64,000 nucleotides of DNA from Gemmataceae bacterium (GCA_019694755.1 JAIBBI010000004.1:1-64000); one strand, 5' to 3'. Shown: positions 17,569-26,758, counted from the stretch's first letter. The notes: generated by a model not told the origin, from the letters alone. Translations and numbers: made by a program.

Positions 17569-18461
17569 CGAATTCGTGGCTGCCAGGTAAGAGCAATTTG
17601 AATGGCTGAATCGAGGTCGACCGTCGCTCGGAGCCCCAATTCTTGCCCGGCTCGCGTCGTGGCCGGCACATATCGCTCAGCAGGCGAGTTGTCGGCGATG
17701 GCACAAGATACCCCCGCGATCCGTGCGATTCGCGACGCCAGTTCCGCAAGCGAAACAGCTTCCTCGCTTCCCACGTTGTACACCCGACCGGGCGCGCCGG
17801 ATTCAAGAATCGTCGTCAGCCAGCGCACGAGATCGACATGATCGAGGTACGAACGAATCGCACCGCCACGCTCGACGCGGACCGGTTGATGGCGTCGGGC
17901 GGCCGCGAGAAACTGCCCGGCGGCAAGCGGGCCATCGGCTGACATGTCCGGGCCTATTACCGCAAATACTCGCGCAATCACAGTCGGGACCGGTGACAAG
18001 CCCACCAACTGCTCGGCCCGTCGTCGCGATCGAGCGTACTGGGCCCGCGTTTCAGACGATTCGTCGCTGGTGCGATCATCTTCCGTGATCGGACCGTCGT
18101 GTGGTCCCGCGACCGCTCCGGAGCTGACGAGCAAAGCACGAGCGATTCCCGCCTTCTCGGCTTGCCGCCAGGTGTTTTCGACTCCGCGCACATACTCCTC
18201 GGCTTTCGCTGCATTGAATGTCGCCGAGGCAGGATCGCCTGCCAGGTGTATCAACGAGTGGTATTGACGGTCGATGCGAAAATCAGCCGCTGTGCCATCG
18301 AGGTAACTCACGCTTGCCGGGTCGATCCATCGGGAGATCCGGGTCCGAGCCCGGGCGGGGTCGCGGGTCAGTACGGCGATATCACGCAAGTCCCTTCCGA
18401 GGGCGATCAGCCATCGGCCGATCATGCCGCTTCCGCCCGTGATCAGCACGGGGCCCATCAT
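17565..18461 (-). CDS. NAD(P)-dependent SDR epimerase/reductase of the deoxysugar pathway, with Y-x3-R
   Basis: 298 aa, extended short-chain dehydrogenase. N-terminal [14 protein letters not shown] is the Rossmann glycine motif, [10 protein letters not shown] carries the catalytic serine, and Y142 is the catalytic tyrosine. The fourth residue after it is R146 (YARSR), where the family normally has Lys. The C-terminal [14 protein letters not shown] and [17 protein letters not shown] blocks are typical of sugar-nucleotide SDRs. Directly after rfbH it is placed like CDP-paratose/abequose synthases or the YerF-type reductase, so it is likely to reduce the 4-keto group of a CDP-dideoxyhexose. Substrate and stereochemistry are not predictable. 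Confidence 0.78.
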   Translation of the reverse strand: MMGPVLITGGSGMIGRWLIALGRDLRDIAVLTRDPARARTRISRWIDPASVSYLDGTAADFRIDRQYHSLIHLAGDPASATFNAAKAEEYVRGVENTWRQAEKAGIARALLVSSGAVAGPHDGPITEDDRTSDESSETRAQYARSRRRAEQLVGLSPVPTVIARVFAVIGPDMSADGPLAAGQFLAAARRHQPVRVERGGAIRSYLDHVDLVRWLTTILESGAPGRVYNVGSEEAVSLAELASRIARIAGVSCAIADNSPAERYVPATTRAGQELGLRATVDLDSAIQIALTWQPRIR

Positions 18462-19768
18462 TGTTGCCGGACCAGATCGTGCAGCGATTCGACAATGTAG
18501 TCACGCATTGCCGGTGTCAGCCCCGGGTAGACGCCCACCCAGAAAACGTTGTTCATTGCGAAGTCGGTGTTCGTCATCGGGCCGATCATTCGGAAAGGCA
18601 CGTCGGCGTATGCGGGCTGGCGGGTCAGGTTTCCGGCAAACAAAAGCCGGGTCGCGATCTTTCTCTTTTCAAGGAACCGCACAGCTTCATTGCGTGTGAA
18701 CGGTGCGGTCTGGCGGACCGCCAGCGGATAGCCGAACCAGCTTGGCTCGCTTTCGGGTGTCGCCTGCGGGCGGATGAAATACTCGTCAAGGTCCGCCAGT
18801 CCCGCATGCAGTGCGGAAAAGTTGGCCCGGCGAGCAGAGATAAAGTTCGGTAGCTTCCGCATCTGGGCGACGCCGATTGCCGCCTGCGGGTCGGTCATCT
18901 TCAGGTTGTATCCGCGGTGGGTGTAAGTGTATTTGTGGTCGTAGCCGGCCGGGAGCGAACCCAGTTGTTGCTCGAACCGCTTGCCGCAGGTATTGTCCCG
19001 GCCCGGCTCACACCAGCAATCCCGGCCCCAGTCTCGAAATGATTCGAGCAACTTCGCCAAGGCGGGTCGATCTGTCAGCACCGCGCCGCCCTCGCCGGTC
19101 GTAATGTGGTGTGCCGGGTAAAAGCTCACGGTGGCCAGGTCGCCGAACCTGCCTACGTGCTCGCCGCGATAAGTCGAACCGAGTGCATCGCAGCAGTCCT
19201 CGATCAGCCAGAGATCGTGCTTTCGGCAAAAGTAGGACACGGCAGACAGGTTGAACGGATTACCCAGCGTATGCGCGAGGACGATCGCCTTCGTCCGCGG
19301 CGATAGAGCCTTTTCGAGTTGGGCTGCGTCGACGTTGTATGTCGGGATCGAGATATCGAGAAAAACTGGAATGAGTCCGTTCTGCACGATCGGGTTGACC
19401 GTCGTGGGGAACCCGGCTGCGACCGTTATTACTTCGTCGCCCGGTCGAAGGCGACGATCACCGAGGGTGGGCGAAGTCAGCGCGGAAACGGCCAGCAGAT
19501 TGGCCGAAGAGCCGGAATTGCATAGCTTGGCCGACCGCAACTCGAACCAGCGCTCAAGTTCCTGTTCGAATTCGCGGGCATGAGTCCCAGCCGTCAGCCA
19601 GAATTCCAGGGACGCGTCGACCGCAGCCACCAATTCTTCGTCGTCGAAAACTCGCCCGGCATAAGCAACGGGCGACTCGCCCGGCTTGAAAGGCCCCGGG
19701 GTCGGCCGGGCCGCGTGATAGTCGCGGACCAGGTCGAGAATCTCGTTGCGGAGTCGGTCGGCTGTCAT
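18458..19768 (-). CDS. rfbH: CDP-4-dehydro-6-deoxyglucose 3-dehydratase (E1)
   Basis: 436 aa, DegT/DnrJ/EryC1 fold. Unlike the aminotransferases, the PLP lysine is replaced by His in [16 protein letters not shown] (H220/H221), the hallmark of the PMP-dependent 3-dehydratases RfbH, AscC and ColD. The [2Fe-2S] cysteine pattern of E1 (C-x57-C-x1-C-x7-C) is exactly present: C193, C251, C253 and C261. Together with an E3-type reductase it removes the 3-OH of CDP-4-keto-6-deoxyglucose. No E3 ferredoxin reductase (RfbI/AscD) is in the window and would have to be supplied from elsewhere. It overlaps both neighbours by 4 nt. Confidence 0.95.
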   Translation of the reverse strand: MTADRLRNEILDLVRDYHAARPTPGPFKPGESPVAYAGRVFDDEELVAAVDASLEFWLTAGTHAREFEQELERWFELRSAKLCNSGSSANLLAVSALTSPTLGDRRLRPGDEVITVAAGFPTTVNPIVQNGLIPVFLDISIPTYNVDAAQLEKALSPRTKAIVLAHTLGNPFNLSAVSYFCRKHDLWLIEDCCDALGSTYRGEHVGRFGDLATVSFYPAHHITTGEGGAVLTDRPALAKLLESFRDWGRDCWCEPGRDNTCGKRFEQQLGSLPAGYDHKYTYTHRGYNLKMTDPQAAIGVAQMRKLPNFISARRANFSALHAGLADLDEYFIRPQATPESEPSWFGYPLAVRQTAPFTRNEAVRFLEKRKIATRLLFAGNLTRQPAYADVPFRMIGPMTNTDFAMNNVFWVGVYPGLTPAMRDYIVESLHDLVRQQ

Positions 19769-20751
19769 GCCAGGTACTCCGCGATGGTCCGAGCCGGATC
19801 GCCCTCAGTGACGGCTCGTCGCACGGCGTCGGCCGAGGTAAACCTGGGCTTCCAACCCAGTCGGACTCGCACCTTGCTGGAATCGAGGCGCAGGATTTTG
19901 GTTTCGGTCACACCCTTGGGATCGGCGACGTGTTCCCAACTCCCACGCCCCTGGCTCTGAATTACAAGTTCGGCCACCTCGTGAACGGCCAATGCGGGGC
20001 GGGGCGGGGGCCCGAAATTGAACGCTTCCGAGAACCCGGCCGGGTCGCGGAGCTGAGCGTCTATGAGTAGGCGGTATCCGTGAATGACATCGATGACATG
20101 CTGCCAGGGTCGAATGGCATCGGGATGCCGCAGAGGAATTGGCCGGCCGCGGCGAATGGCCCGCAGGCAATCGGGGATAAGCCGGTCTTCGCCCGAGTCA
20201 CCCCAGCCGACGACATTGCCGGCCCGCGCGGTGGCTACACTGACATCGCGAAAATAGGTATTGCGATAGGCCTCGACCGCGTGCTCGGCAGCTGCCTTGC
20301 TGGCCGAGTAGGGGTCAGCCCCTCCGAGGGGATGGTCTTCATTCATCGGCCGGCTGACACCAGAATTGGCATAGCATTTGTCCGACGTGACTACCAGGAC
20401 GGCCCGAATGCTCGGTGTCCGCCGGGCTGCTTCCAGGACGTTGACGGTGCCCTGCACATTCGTCTGCCAGGTTCGCACGGGATGTCGCGCTGCACGCCGG
20501 ACGATTGACTCGGCCGCCAGGTGAACCACGACATCGGGCTTCGTTGCTTTCATTGCGGCAGCCACGCCGGACAAATCGCAGATGTCACCTTGGCGATCGT
20601 AACTGGCCCGACGAAGTGAACGCGTCGAAGAAACAAAGAACGGTCGCGTGTCGATACTGTAGCCGTGGGTCTCGATCCCAAGGTGGGCGAGATAGAGCGT
20701 CAGCCAGGTGCCCTTGAATCCGGTGTGCCCGGTGACGAACCAGCGGTTCAT
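19765..20751 (-). CDS. rfbG: CDP-glucose 4,6-dehydratase
   Basis: 328 aa. The ATG at 20751 overlaps the TGA of rfbF, with GGAAGG 7 nt upstream. A GTG at 20766 is in frame but less likely. Extended [17 protein letters not shown] is the NAD-binding motif in the form typical of Rfb[11 protein letters not shown] carries the active-site Thr/Asp region, and [10 protein letters not shown] is the Y-x3-K pair. It converts CDP-glucose to CDP-4-keto-6-deoxyglucose, the substrate of RfbH encoded next. Confidence 0.93.
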   Translation of the reverse strand: MNRWFVTGHTGFKGTWLTLYLAHLGIETHGYSIDTRPFFVSSTRSLRRASYDRQGDICDLSGVAAAMKATKPDVVVHLAAESIVRRAARHPVRTWQTNVQGTVNVLEAARRTPSIRAVLVVTSDKCYANSGVSRPMNEDHPLGGADPYSASKAAAEHAVEAYRNTYFRDVSVATARAGNVVGWGDSGEDRLIPDCLRAIRRGRPIPLRHPDAIRPWQHVIDVIHGYRLLIDAQLRDPAGFSEAFNFGPPPRPALAVHEVAELVIQSQGRGSWEHVADPKGVTETKILRLDSSKVRVRLGWKPRFTSADAVRRAVTEGDPARTIAEYLA

Positions 20752-21521
20752 GGCCACACCTTCCACGGGGCCGCTCCGGACGACCAGAGGTCGTTGAGCG
20801 CGAGGTATTCGCGGTAGGTGTCCATGGCCTGAAAGTAGCCGTCGTGGCGAAATGCTACCAGTTGTTTGTCAGCGGCGAGGCGTTCAAGCGGTTCTTTCTC
20901 AAGCACGCACGAATCGCCGGCCAGATAGTCGAGGACCGCCGGCTCAAAAACGAAGTATCCGCCCGACGCCCAGCCGTCGAGCGTGGGCTTCTCTGCAAAC
21001 GTGCGCACCCGACCATCGGTTTCGAGGTCGAGTACGCCGAACCGGGAAGGCAATCGAACCGCACAAACGGTCGCGATTTTGCCATGGCTCCGGTGAAAGC
21101 GGACCAGCGTGCGGATGTCCAGATCGCTGACCCCGTCGCCATAAGTTACGCAGAAGGAGTCGCCATCGAGGTATCGCGCGGCCCGCGCGATCCGGCCGCC
21201 CGTCATCGTGCTTTCCCCTGTCTCGGCCAGAGTAACGGTAAACGGTGTCGGCTCTTCGCCGTGAAACTGGATGCTCGAGGGTGTGCCCGGCCGGATTGTG
21301 AAATCGCGTGTGAGGGCCTGATAATTGAGGAAATACTCGCGGATCATCCTGCCACGATGACCCAGCGTCAGCACGAATTCGCTGAGCCCGTGATGGCAGT
21401 AATGTTGCATGATGTGCCAGAGGATCGGTCGGCCACCGATCTCGACGAGTGGCTTTGGACGGTACTCCGTCTCCTCCCGCAACCGGGTACCGAGTCCGCC
21501 GCACAAGATGACAACTTTCAT
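20748..21521 (-). CDS. rfbF: Glucose-1-phosphate cytidylyltransferase
   Basis: 257 aa, matching the usual 256-260 aa. The ATG at 21521 overlaps the upstream stop codon; the frame extends to 21578 but the added residues are not RfbF-like. The nucleotidyltransferase signature MKVVILCGGLGTRLREETEYRPKPLVEIG opens the protein, followed by GRPILWHIM, FCVTYGDGVSD (metal-binding Asp) and GGYFVFEPAVLDYL. It makes CDP-glucose from CTP and glucose 1-phosphate. pgm (57490-59127) and pyrG (55731-57368) elsewhere in the window could feed it with both substrates. Confidence 0.94.
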   Translation of the reverse strand: MKVVILCGGLGTRLREETEYRPKPLVEIGGRPILWHIMQHYCHHGLSEFVLTLGHRGRMIREYFLNYQALTRDFTIRPGTPSSIQFHGEEPTPFTVTLAETGESTMTGGRIARAARYLDGDSFCVTYGDGVSDLDIRTLVRFHRSHGKIATVCAVRLPSRFGVLDLETDGRVRTFAEKPTLDGWASGGYFVFEPAVLDYLAGDSCVLEKEPLERLAADKQLVAFRHDGYFQAMDTYREYLALNDLWSSGAAPWKVWP

Positions 21522-22777
21522 GGCATCACCGGGGCCGGTGCCCGGGCGGGCAGAAGTGCCCGCAGTTCGGCGTCCCACGCGTCGATCATTCGCTCGCGTG
21601 CAAAGTAGCTTTGATATACCGCCTGGCAGTGCGACTGCATTTCTTTGAGTCGAGCCGGATTCTCGGCGAGGGCCTTCAATTCCTGAGCAACTTCATTAAC
21701 CGATTTGGAATTCAATAGCCAGCCGACGCGGTGCTCCTTGACCCAGCGAGCGATACCACATTCGGCCGAACCTGAAAATACGACTGGCCGGCCGATCGCC
21801 AGCGACCCAAAGAATTTGGAGGGTACTACCGTGCCGGTCCAGGACGGCTGAAGACTGACGAGGTGGACATCTGCCGCACCCAGTCGTTGCTCCAACTCGT
21901 CGGCCGACGCGAATCCGGCGAATCGGACGTTAGTGTCGTCGGGAGTGACGGCGGCCCGCAACTGTTCGGTACGGTTGCCCCGGCCGGCGAAACAGAACGA
22001 CGCGGTCGAACCGCGCATCGCCCGTGCCAGCGCGAGCAAGTCTTCGTGAGAATGTGCGCGGCCAAATGTGCCGGAATAAAGAAGTCCGAGCGACGCATCC
22101 CCGAACAGACCAGCGCGTATGGCAGGGTCGGCCGTCACCGGGCCGGCTGGCTCGACGAGAGCCCATGGCGTGATGGTCTCAGTTCGGGCCGGGCTGCCGT
22201 ACCTGCGGATCAGATCGCGCATGCACGGGCCGATGTCGACAATGAGATGACACGCTCTGTACGCCCGACGAAGGAAGAAACGGAGGAAGCGGACGGGCAG
22301 GGCAGAGTCGCTGGTCATTCCGTCTGCAATCGCGGCTTCCGGGTAAATGTCGAAGGCCCAGTGAACGACCCGCGTGCCGGTCAAACGCCAAGGCACGGCC
22401 GCACACACACTGAGAACCGGGTCAGTTCCAATCACAACGATGTCGGGTCGCCGACGGCCGGGGACGAGCGATTGCAGGCCCCAAGCGGTGATCATCCAGG
22501 CGGCATTGGCGAGCCGGCCGAAGTTGCGGGCCTGATCCCAGTTCGGCCGCCAGACCCGCCGGACGGCGACGCCGTTCCAGTCCTCCCGGCGAGGGTAAGT
22601 ACGAGAACCTTCGGGAAAATCGCGATTGGCAGGACAGGCTGTCACGTCCCACCCGCGTTCGGCCAGGCCCGCGGCCAGATCGGCAAACTGTCGGGCGCTC
22701 ACGTTATCGCTGGGATGGAAAACGTGGTAATACAGCCGGACTCGTGGTCGGCGTGTGACGGAATGGGAAGCGTGCAC
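21518..22777 (-). CDS. Family 4 glycosyltransferase (WbuB-like), first gene of the EPS operon
   Basis: About 419 aa from a GTG at 22777. The open frame reaches 22906, but a TTGACA-17-TACAAA promoter lies inside that extension (22859-22887), so translation must start further down; the exact codon is uncertain. Features: YYHVFHPSDNVSARQFADLAAGLAERGWDV, a hallmark of WbuB/WcaI-type enzymes, FDIYPEAAIADG, and the donor domain LLYSGTFGRAHSHEDLLALARA with VPSKFFGSLAIGRPVVFSG. In this family the donor-site block reads PSKxxxxLA instead of the classical E-x7-E. It leads the 12-gene operon; the sugar transferred is unknown. Confidence 0.85.
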   Translation of the reverse strand: MHASHSVTRRPRVRLYYHVFHPSDNVSARQFADLAAGLAERGWDVTACPANRDFPEGSRTYPRREDWNGVAVRRVWRPNWDQARNFGRLANAAWMITAWGLQSLVPGRRRPDIVVIGTDPVLSVCAAVPWRLTGTRVVHWAFDIYPEAAIADGMTSDSALPVRFLRFFLRRAYRACHLIVDIGPCMRDLIRRYGSPARTETITPWALVEPAGPVTADPAIRAGLFGDASLGLLYSGTFGRAHSHEDLLALARAMRGSTASFCFAGRGNRTEQLRAAVTPDDTNVRFAGFASADELEQRLGAADVHLVSLQPSWTGTVVPSKFFGSLAIGRPVVFSGSAECGIARWVKEHRVGWLLNSKSVNEVAQELKALAENPARLKEMQSHCQAVYQSYFARERMIDAWDAELRALLPARAPAPVMP

Positions 22778-22858
22778 CAAATCCGGAACTCGTGCCGGGT
22801 ACCGCGCCCGGTAGATTGGCCGGGGGAGACTGTCGCCCGTGCCGATGTCGCAACTCCA

Positions 22859-22887
22859 TTTGTAAAGCCGGCTTCCGACCGTGTCAA
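22859..22887 (-). promoter_or_regulatory. Promoter of the 12-gene polysaccharide operon
   Basis: The minus strand has a perfect TTGACA (22882-22887), a 17-bp spacer and TACAAA (22859-22864). A start near 22852 gives a leader of about 75 nt before the GTG at 22777. It lies inside the longest open frame of the first glycosyltransferase and so helps place that gene's start. Confidence 0.6.
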
Positions 22888-22937
22888 TCGGCCCGACGGG
22901 GTCCATCGGGCGGATCCCGGAACCCGGGTTCGATCAC

Positions 22938-22956
22938 GCGGACCCTGCGGGTCCGC
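22938..22956. repeat. Inverted repeat between divergent promoters
   Basis: Perfect 8-bp arms (GCGGACCC and GGGTCCGC) around a TGC loop. It lies about 50 bp upstream of the minus-strand -35 and about 65 bp upstream of the plus-strand -10. The location suits an operator shared by both units, but a chance hairpin in GC-rich DNA cannot be excluded. Confidence 0.4.
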
Positions 22957-23020
22957 CCGACAATCCGATCCCGTGCCTGCACGAGTTGCGGCCAGACCGA
23001 TGGTAACGATTTCCCGCCCC

Positions 23021-23029
23021 TGATAGAAT
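23021..23029 (+). promoter_or_regulatory. Extended -10 promoter of the exosortase/TPR operon
   Basis: TGATAGAAT is an extended -10 (TGn followed by TAGAAT). The -35 region at 23001-23006 (TGGTAA) is weak, as is common for extended -10 promoters. The leader before the ATG at 23084 would be about 48 nt. Confidence 0.4.
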
Positions 23030-23083
23030 GTGAAGCTGCCCCATGCTGTTCCCCTACCGCGCCACCAACTGGTTCTTCGCACC

Positions 23084-24979
23084 ATGAGTACAGCCGTCGT
23101 GGAGCCCCCGACACACGCCGCGACCAAGTCCGTCTCGCGCGGATTGGTGATCGGAATTGGATTGGTGCTGTTGGCCGCCCATGTCCCGCTGCTGTTTGCC
23201 CACTTTCGCGGGCTCTGGCTGAAGCCGCACTATCAACTGTTCCCGATCGTGCTGGTCGGCGCGTTCCTTCTGCTCTGGCCGACGGCCAGTATGGCTCCGG
23301 CCAAGGCCGGTGTGCTGTTCCCTGCAATTGCCCTTCTGGGTGCGGGGGCGGGGCTGATAGGACTGGGTGCGTTGGCGGAAGCCGGCGAGTGGACCGTACT
23401 CGGTGCTGCTCCTAACTGGATCGCAGCCGGCGGCATCGTGATGTTCGCCTCCATTCCGCTCGTGATATTCCTGGGCACGGCCGCGCCATACCTGCCGAAC
23501 GCGCAGCCGGCCAAGGGACGCACGTGGGTGATTATCGATATCGTGCTTTTCGCCGGCGTCGTATTCTTCGGCTCGTTGCCCGGTGCTGCGTTCTCCGTTC
23601 TCGTGTTGATTGCGGCACTGGCGTACACACTCGGTGGAACTTCGCTTCTTCGAAGGTGCTTGCCCGCTCTGGCGTTTCTCCTGCTCGTTGTCGGTCCGCC
23701 GCTCAGCCTCGATACGAAACTTGTGCAGAAGCTCCAGGAACTCGCGGCCGGAGTGTCCAGCAAACTGCTCGACCAGATGGGGGTGTACCACATCCTCAAT
23801 GGCGTCGTGATTCAAGTCGGAGAAAAGAAGTATGAAGTGGAAGGAGCGTGCAGCGGTATCAGTTCTTTGCTCAGTACACTTGCGTGCGTCTTGTTTTACG
23901 TGCTCTACTTCCGGATCCACTGGTTCCGGGCCACGCTCCTGACGCTTTCGGCGATGCTTTGGGTGATGGTCAACAACATCCTTCGGATCATCGGAATCAC
24001 GGCGGCGGGGACGTGGTGGAAGATCGACCTGGCCAATGGTCTGCCGCACCAACTTTTCGGGATTCTGCTATTCGCGCTGACACTCGTGCTGTTGTGGAGT
24101 ACGGATCGACTTCTGATGTTCTTCGGTCGGTCCGACGAGCCACGGCGAAGGTTCGAGCCCGCGACGATCGCACCTTCTGAACCCGCGGTAGAATCCGCGT
24201 TCGGGGTAACTGGCGCGTTTTACAGATCGTTGGCGGTAGCCGGCGTCTTTGCAGCATTTACAGGGATTCAAGGCGCGGAGATTGCCGCGATCGCCAGTCA
24301 GGCACCTTATTCAGGTTCGGCATTATCGGGGCTTTACAAGAAGGTCACCGTCGACACTCTGCCGGAACGATTGGGCCGATGGACCCGACCCGCGAAGTTG
24401 GAGGAATTCGCCAGGCCGACGGGAAGCCCGCTTGGCGAGTTTTCGCAGACATGGCGGTATGGACTGGATCGAACGCAGACCAACCTGAAGTCGGAGATCT
24501 TCATCTCTTTCGATTACCCTTATCCCGAGTTTCACGACATCCGCGTCTGTTACCGCAACATCGGCTGGTATGACACCAAGACCGAGTTGTTCAAGGCTGC
24601 CACGGGCGACAATCGGCCGGATCTGGAGTGTGTCCGGGTCAAACTTTACAAGCCCTATGAACAGTATGGCAATCTGTGGTTCTGCCAGTTCGATCAGGAC
24701 GGATTGCCGATCGAGCCCACAGACATGTTTCCCAAGCCGCTCATGGAGAAGTTCACCGACCGTATCGTTCACGGTGCGACCCGTTGGCAGCGATTGCTGA
24801 GTCCGGGTCGGGCGGAAAAACTCGCGAGCGGCTCCGGTTCGATCGTCCAGGTGCAAATGCTATTCGAGACCAAACACGAACTTCCCGAAACCGAGAGTGC
24901 GAAATTCGAGGCAATGTTTGTGGAAGCGGCAAAGAGGCTCCGGGCCCGGGCCGCCGACCTCAAGTTGAAGCCCCAGTAA
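23084..24979 (+). CDS. Exosortase fused to an EpsI-like domain (exosortase A of this locus)
   Basis: 631 aa from the ATG at 23084; a GTG at 23030 in frame overlaps the likely -10 and is rejected. About eight to ten membrane segments fill residues 20-345. The exosortase catalytic triad is present: C256 (VEGACSGISSLLS), R301 (NNILRIIGI) and H322 (GLPHQLFG). After a last membrane segment near residue 350 comes a polar domain that should lie outside the cytoplasmic membrane, with the EpsI-like block EFHDIRVCYRNIGW. Exosortases cut C-terminal sorting signals and attach proteins to envelope material, usually in organisms with EPS loci. It is followed after 21 bp by a TPR gene. Confidence 0.85.
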   Translation: MSTAVVEPPTHAATKSVSRGLVIGIGLVLLAAHVPLLFAHFRGLWLKPHYQLFPIVLVGAFLLLWPTASMAPAKAGVLFPAIALLGAGAGLIGLGALAEAGEWTVLGAAPNWIAAGGIVMFASIPLVIFLGTAAPYLPNAQPAKGRTWVIIDIVLFAGVVFFGSLPGAAFSVLVLIAALAYTLGGTSLLRRCLPALAFLLLVVGPPLSLDTKLVQKLQELAAGVSSKLLDQMGVYHILNGVVIQVGEKKYEVEGACSGISSLLSTLACVLFYVLYFRIHWFRATLLTLSAMLWVMVNNILRIIGITAAGTWWKIDLANGLPHQLFGILLFALTLVLLWSTDRLLMFFGRSDEPRRRFEPATIAPSEPAVESAFGVTGAFYRSLAVAGVFAAFTGIQGAEIAAIASQAPYSGSALSGLYKKVTVDTLPERLGRWTRPAKLEEFARPTGSPLGEFSQTWRYGLDRTQTNLKSEIFISFDYPYPEFHDIRVCYRNIGWYDTKTELFKAATGDNRPDLECVRVKLYKPYEQYGNLWFCQFDQDGLPIEPTDMFPKPLMEKFTDRIVHGATRWQRLLSPGRAEKLASGSGSIVQVQMLFETKHELPETESAKFEAMFVEAAKRLRARAADLKLKPQ

Positions 24980-25000
24980 CAGCCAGCCGGAAGCAACACC

Positions 25001-26746
25001 ATGGGATTCATGCCACGACTGCCCCGCCATTGGCACGAGCGCCTCGATCGCTGGCGCGATTCGATTGTGTACTGGTGCGTGTACCCGATTCAGGCCGTCA
25101 TTTCGGGATTCTCCTGGACGGGCCATGCTCTGGTCCATGCGTGGGGCACGCGCAGCTTCCGGATGTTCCTTAAGGGCATACCTGCGCTGCTCGGATTGGT
25201 GGCCGTATGCGTGGGGGGGGCTTTCGCCTTTGCCGGGCGGTCGCAGGAACGCCGGTCCAATCTCGCCATGGACTACATGAACGAGGCGGCGATCTCGCTG
25301 CGCAAGGCCAACGCCGCAAAAGAGAACGATGTCGATACCCGCCGTGCGCGGCTTTCAGAGGCTCGCACTTATGTCGAAAAAGCGATTCGCCTGACGGAAG
25401 GGACCCGCGAAGACTTCACGTTCAGTCTTGCAAACGTGCTTGCGGAGTCGGGTGAATTCGAGCATTGCCGTGCGATTATGGAAAAGCTCGCTCCTGAAGA
25501 GTCGAACGGGTTCGGCCCTGCCCACCTGTGGCGAGGCGACCTCTTGATGCGCGAAATGAGGGCCGATACTCCCGACGTGGAAAAGGCTATCGAACGTCAT
25601 TACGTTCGCGGGTACGAGTCCGCCAAACTGAAGCCGGAGAGTCCCGAGTACCTCCAAGCCGTACTTCGGCTGGGGAATCTATACGCACGGACAGGGCGGA
25701 TCAACGACGCCATCAAGTACATCGAGAAGGTTGAAGAGGCTTTCCCCCAGCAGCGTATGCTCCTGGCCGAGCTTTACAATCGGGCGGGTCGAAAGGACGA
25801 TGCCAGGCGCACATTGGTTTCCATCGAACGATATTTCAAAGCCAAAACCGAGGAACAGGTCGACGACAAGGCCGCACGGTTTCAGTGGGTCGGTTCGCTC
25901 GTCCAGCAGGAAAAGTATGACGAAGCAATTGCGGTGCTCAAGAAAGGTTCCGTACTCTCGACGGACGTCCGCTTTCCGGCTGCCTGTGCCGAGGTCTATG
26001 GGCAGTGGGAGGCGTGGATGTCCCGCCAGCCCGGCAATAATCTCGCAGCGCAAATTGCGCTTATTCAGGCCGGGCTTCAATGCATGCCTTCGAGCAACTA
26101 CCTCCTGACCCGTCTGCTGGAGCTCTCCAACCTGAAAGGGGCCGAAGCAGCCAAAGCCAAGGAGACGCTTCAGAATATGCTGGCTGACGGAAACTCCGCC
26201 CCGATTATTCATCATCTGCTCGCCATGCGGGCATATTCCGAGGGGCGTACAGACGAGGCCAAGTTTCACTGGGAAAAATCACTGACGGTCGATTCGCAGG
26301 TCACGCCCGTCGTCATGAACAACTTAGCTTGGATTTACTGTCATCAGGCGAAACCGGATTATGATCGGGGTCTGGTCATGATAGATCAGGTCATTGCCAA
26401 GTACGGCGGCCAGCCGGCGTTTTACGGAACCCGTGGCGAAATCCTCGCCAAGAAAAAACAATACAAGGAGGCGCTCCCCGACCTCGAAAAAGGCATCAAG
26501 GCGATGCCGATGAGCCTCGAGTTGCACGCCTCACTAGCCGAGTGTTACGAACATCTCGGTATCAAGAGCATGGCGGAAGTACACAGCAAAAGAGCGGATG
26601 AGCTGAGAAAGAAAATGCCGAATCGACCGGGCACTCCGACCGCGCCCGCAGAACCTCCCAAACTCGATGACGGTCTGAAGACGAAGGCCGACGAGAAGCC
26701 CAAAGTGGAAGAAAAGCCCAAGTCGGACGACAAGCCGAAAGGCTGA
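25001..26746 (+). CDS. Membrane-anchored TPR protein (exosortase-associated)
   Basis: 581 aa, ATG start 21 bp after the exosortase gene, so almost certainly co-transcribed. A cytoplasmic segment with Arg/Trp-rich helices (1-55) precedes one membrane helix at about residues 58-79. TPR-like helix pairs fill about residues 80-520 (for example AIKYIEKVEEAFPQQRMLLAELYNRAG and the final block around ALPDLEKGIKAMPMSLELHASLAECYEHLG). The tail (about 535-581) is Pro/Lys-rich and disordered with PK repeats. In proteobacterial PEP-CTERM loci a TPR protein (PrsT) also accompanies the exosortase, which supports a scaffold role in polysaccharide or sorting assembly. No catalytic motif was seen. Confidence 0.82.
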   Translation: MGFMPRLPRHWHERLDRWRDSIVYWCVYPIQAVISGFSWTGHALVHAWGTRSFRMFLKGIPALLGLVAVCVGGAFAFAGRSQERRSNLAMDYMNEAAISLRKANAAKENDVDTRRARLSEARTYVEKAIRLTEGTREDFTFSLANVLAESGEFEHCRAIMEKLAPEESNGFGPAHLWRGDLLMREMRADTPDVEKAIERHYVRGYESAKLKPESPEYLQAVLRLGNLYARTGRINDAIKYIEKVEEAFPQQRMLLAELYNRAGRKDDARRTLVSIERYFKAKTEEQVDDKAARFQWVGSLVQQEKYDEAIAVLKKGSVLSTDVRFPAACAEVYGQWEAWMSRQPGNNLAAQIALIQAGLQCMPSSNYLLTRLLELSNLKGAEAAKAKETLQNMLADGNSAPIIHHLLAMRAYSEGRTDEAKFHWEKSLTVDSQVTPVVMNNLAWIYCHQAKPDYDRGLVMIDQVIAKYGGQPAFYGTRGEILAKKKQYKEALPDLEKGIKAMPMSLELHASLAECYEHLGIKSMAEVHSKRADELRKKMPNRPGTPTAPAEPPKLDDGLKTKADEKPKVEEKPKSDDKPKG

Positions 26747-26758
26747 GTCCAGTCCCCG

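Larger units (their letters stand above)
22778..23083. other. Divergent intergenic region between the EPS operon and the exosortase operon
   Basis: About 306 bp with no supported gene. It holds the minus-strand promoter at 22859-22887, an inverted repeat at 22938-22956, and an extended -10 element for the plus-strand genes at 23021-23029. The surface-polysaccharide and exosortase units therefore share one control region. Confidence 0.7.
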
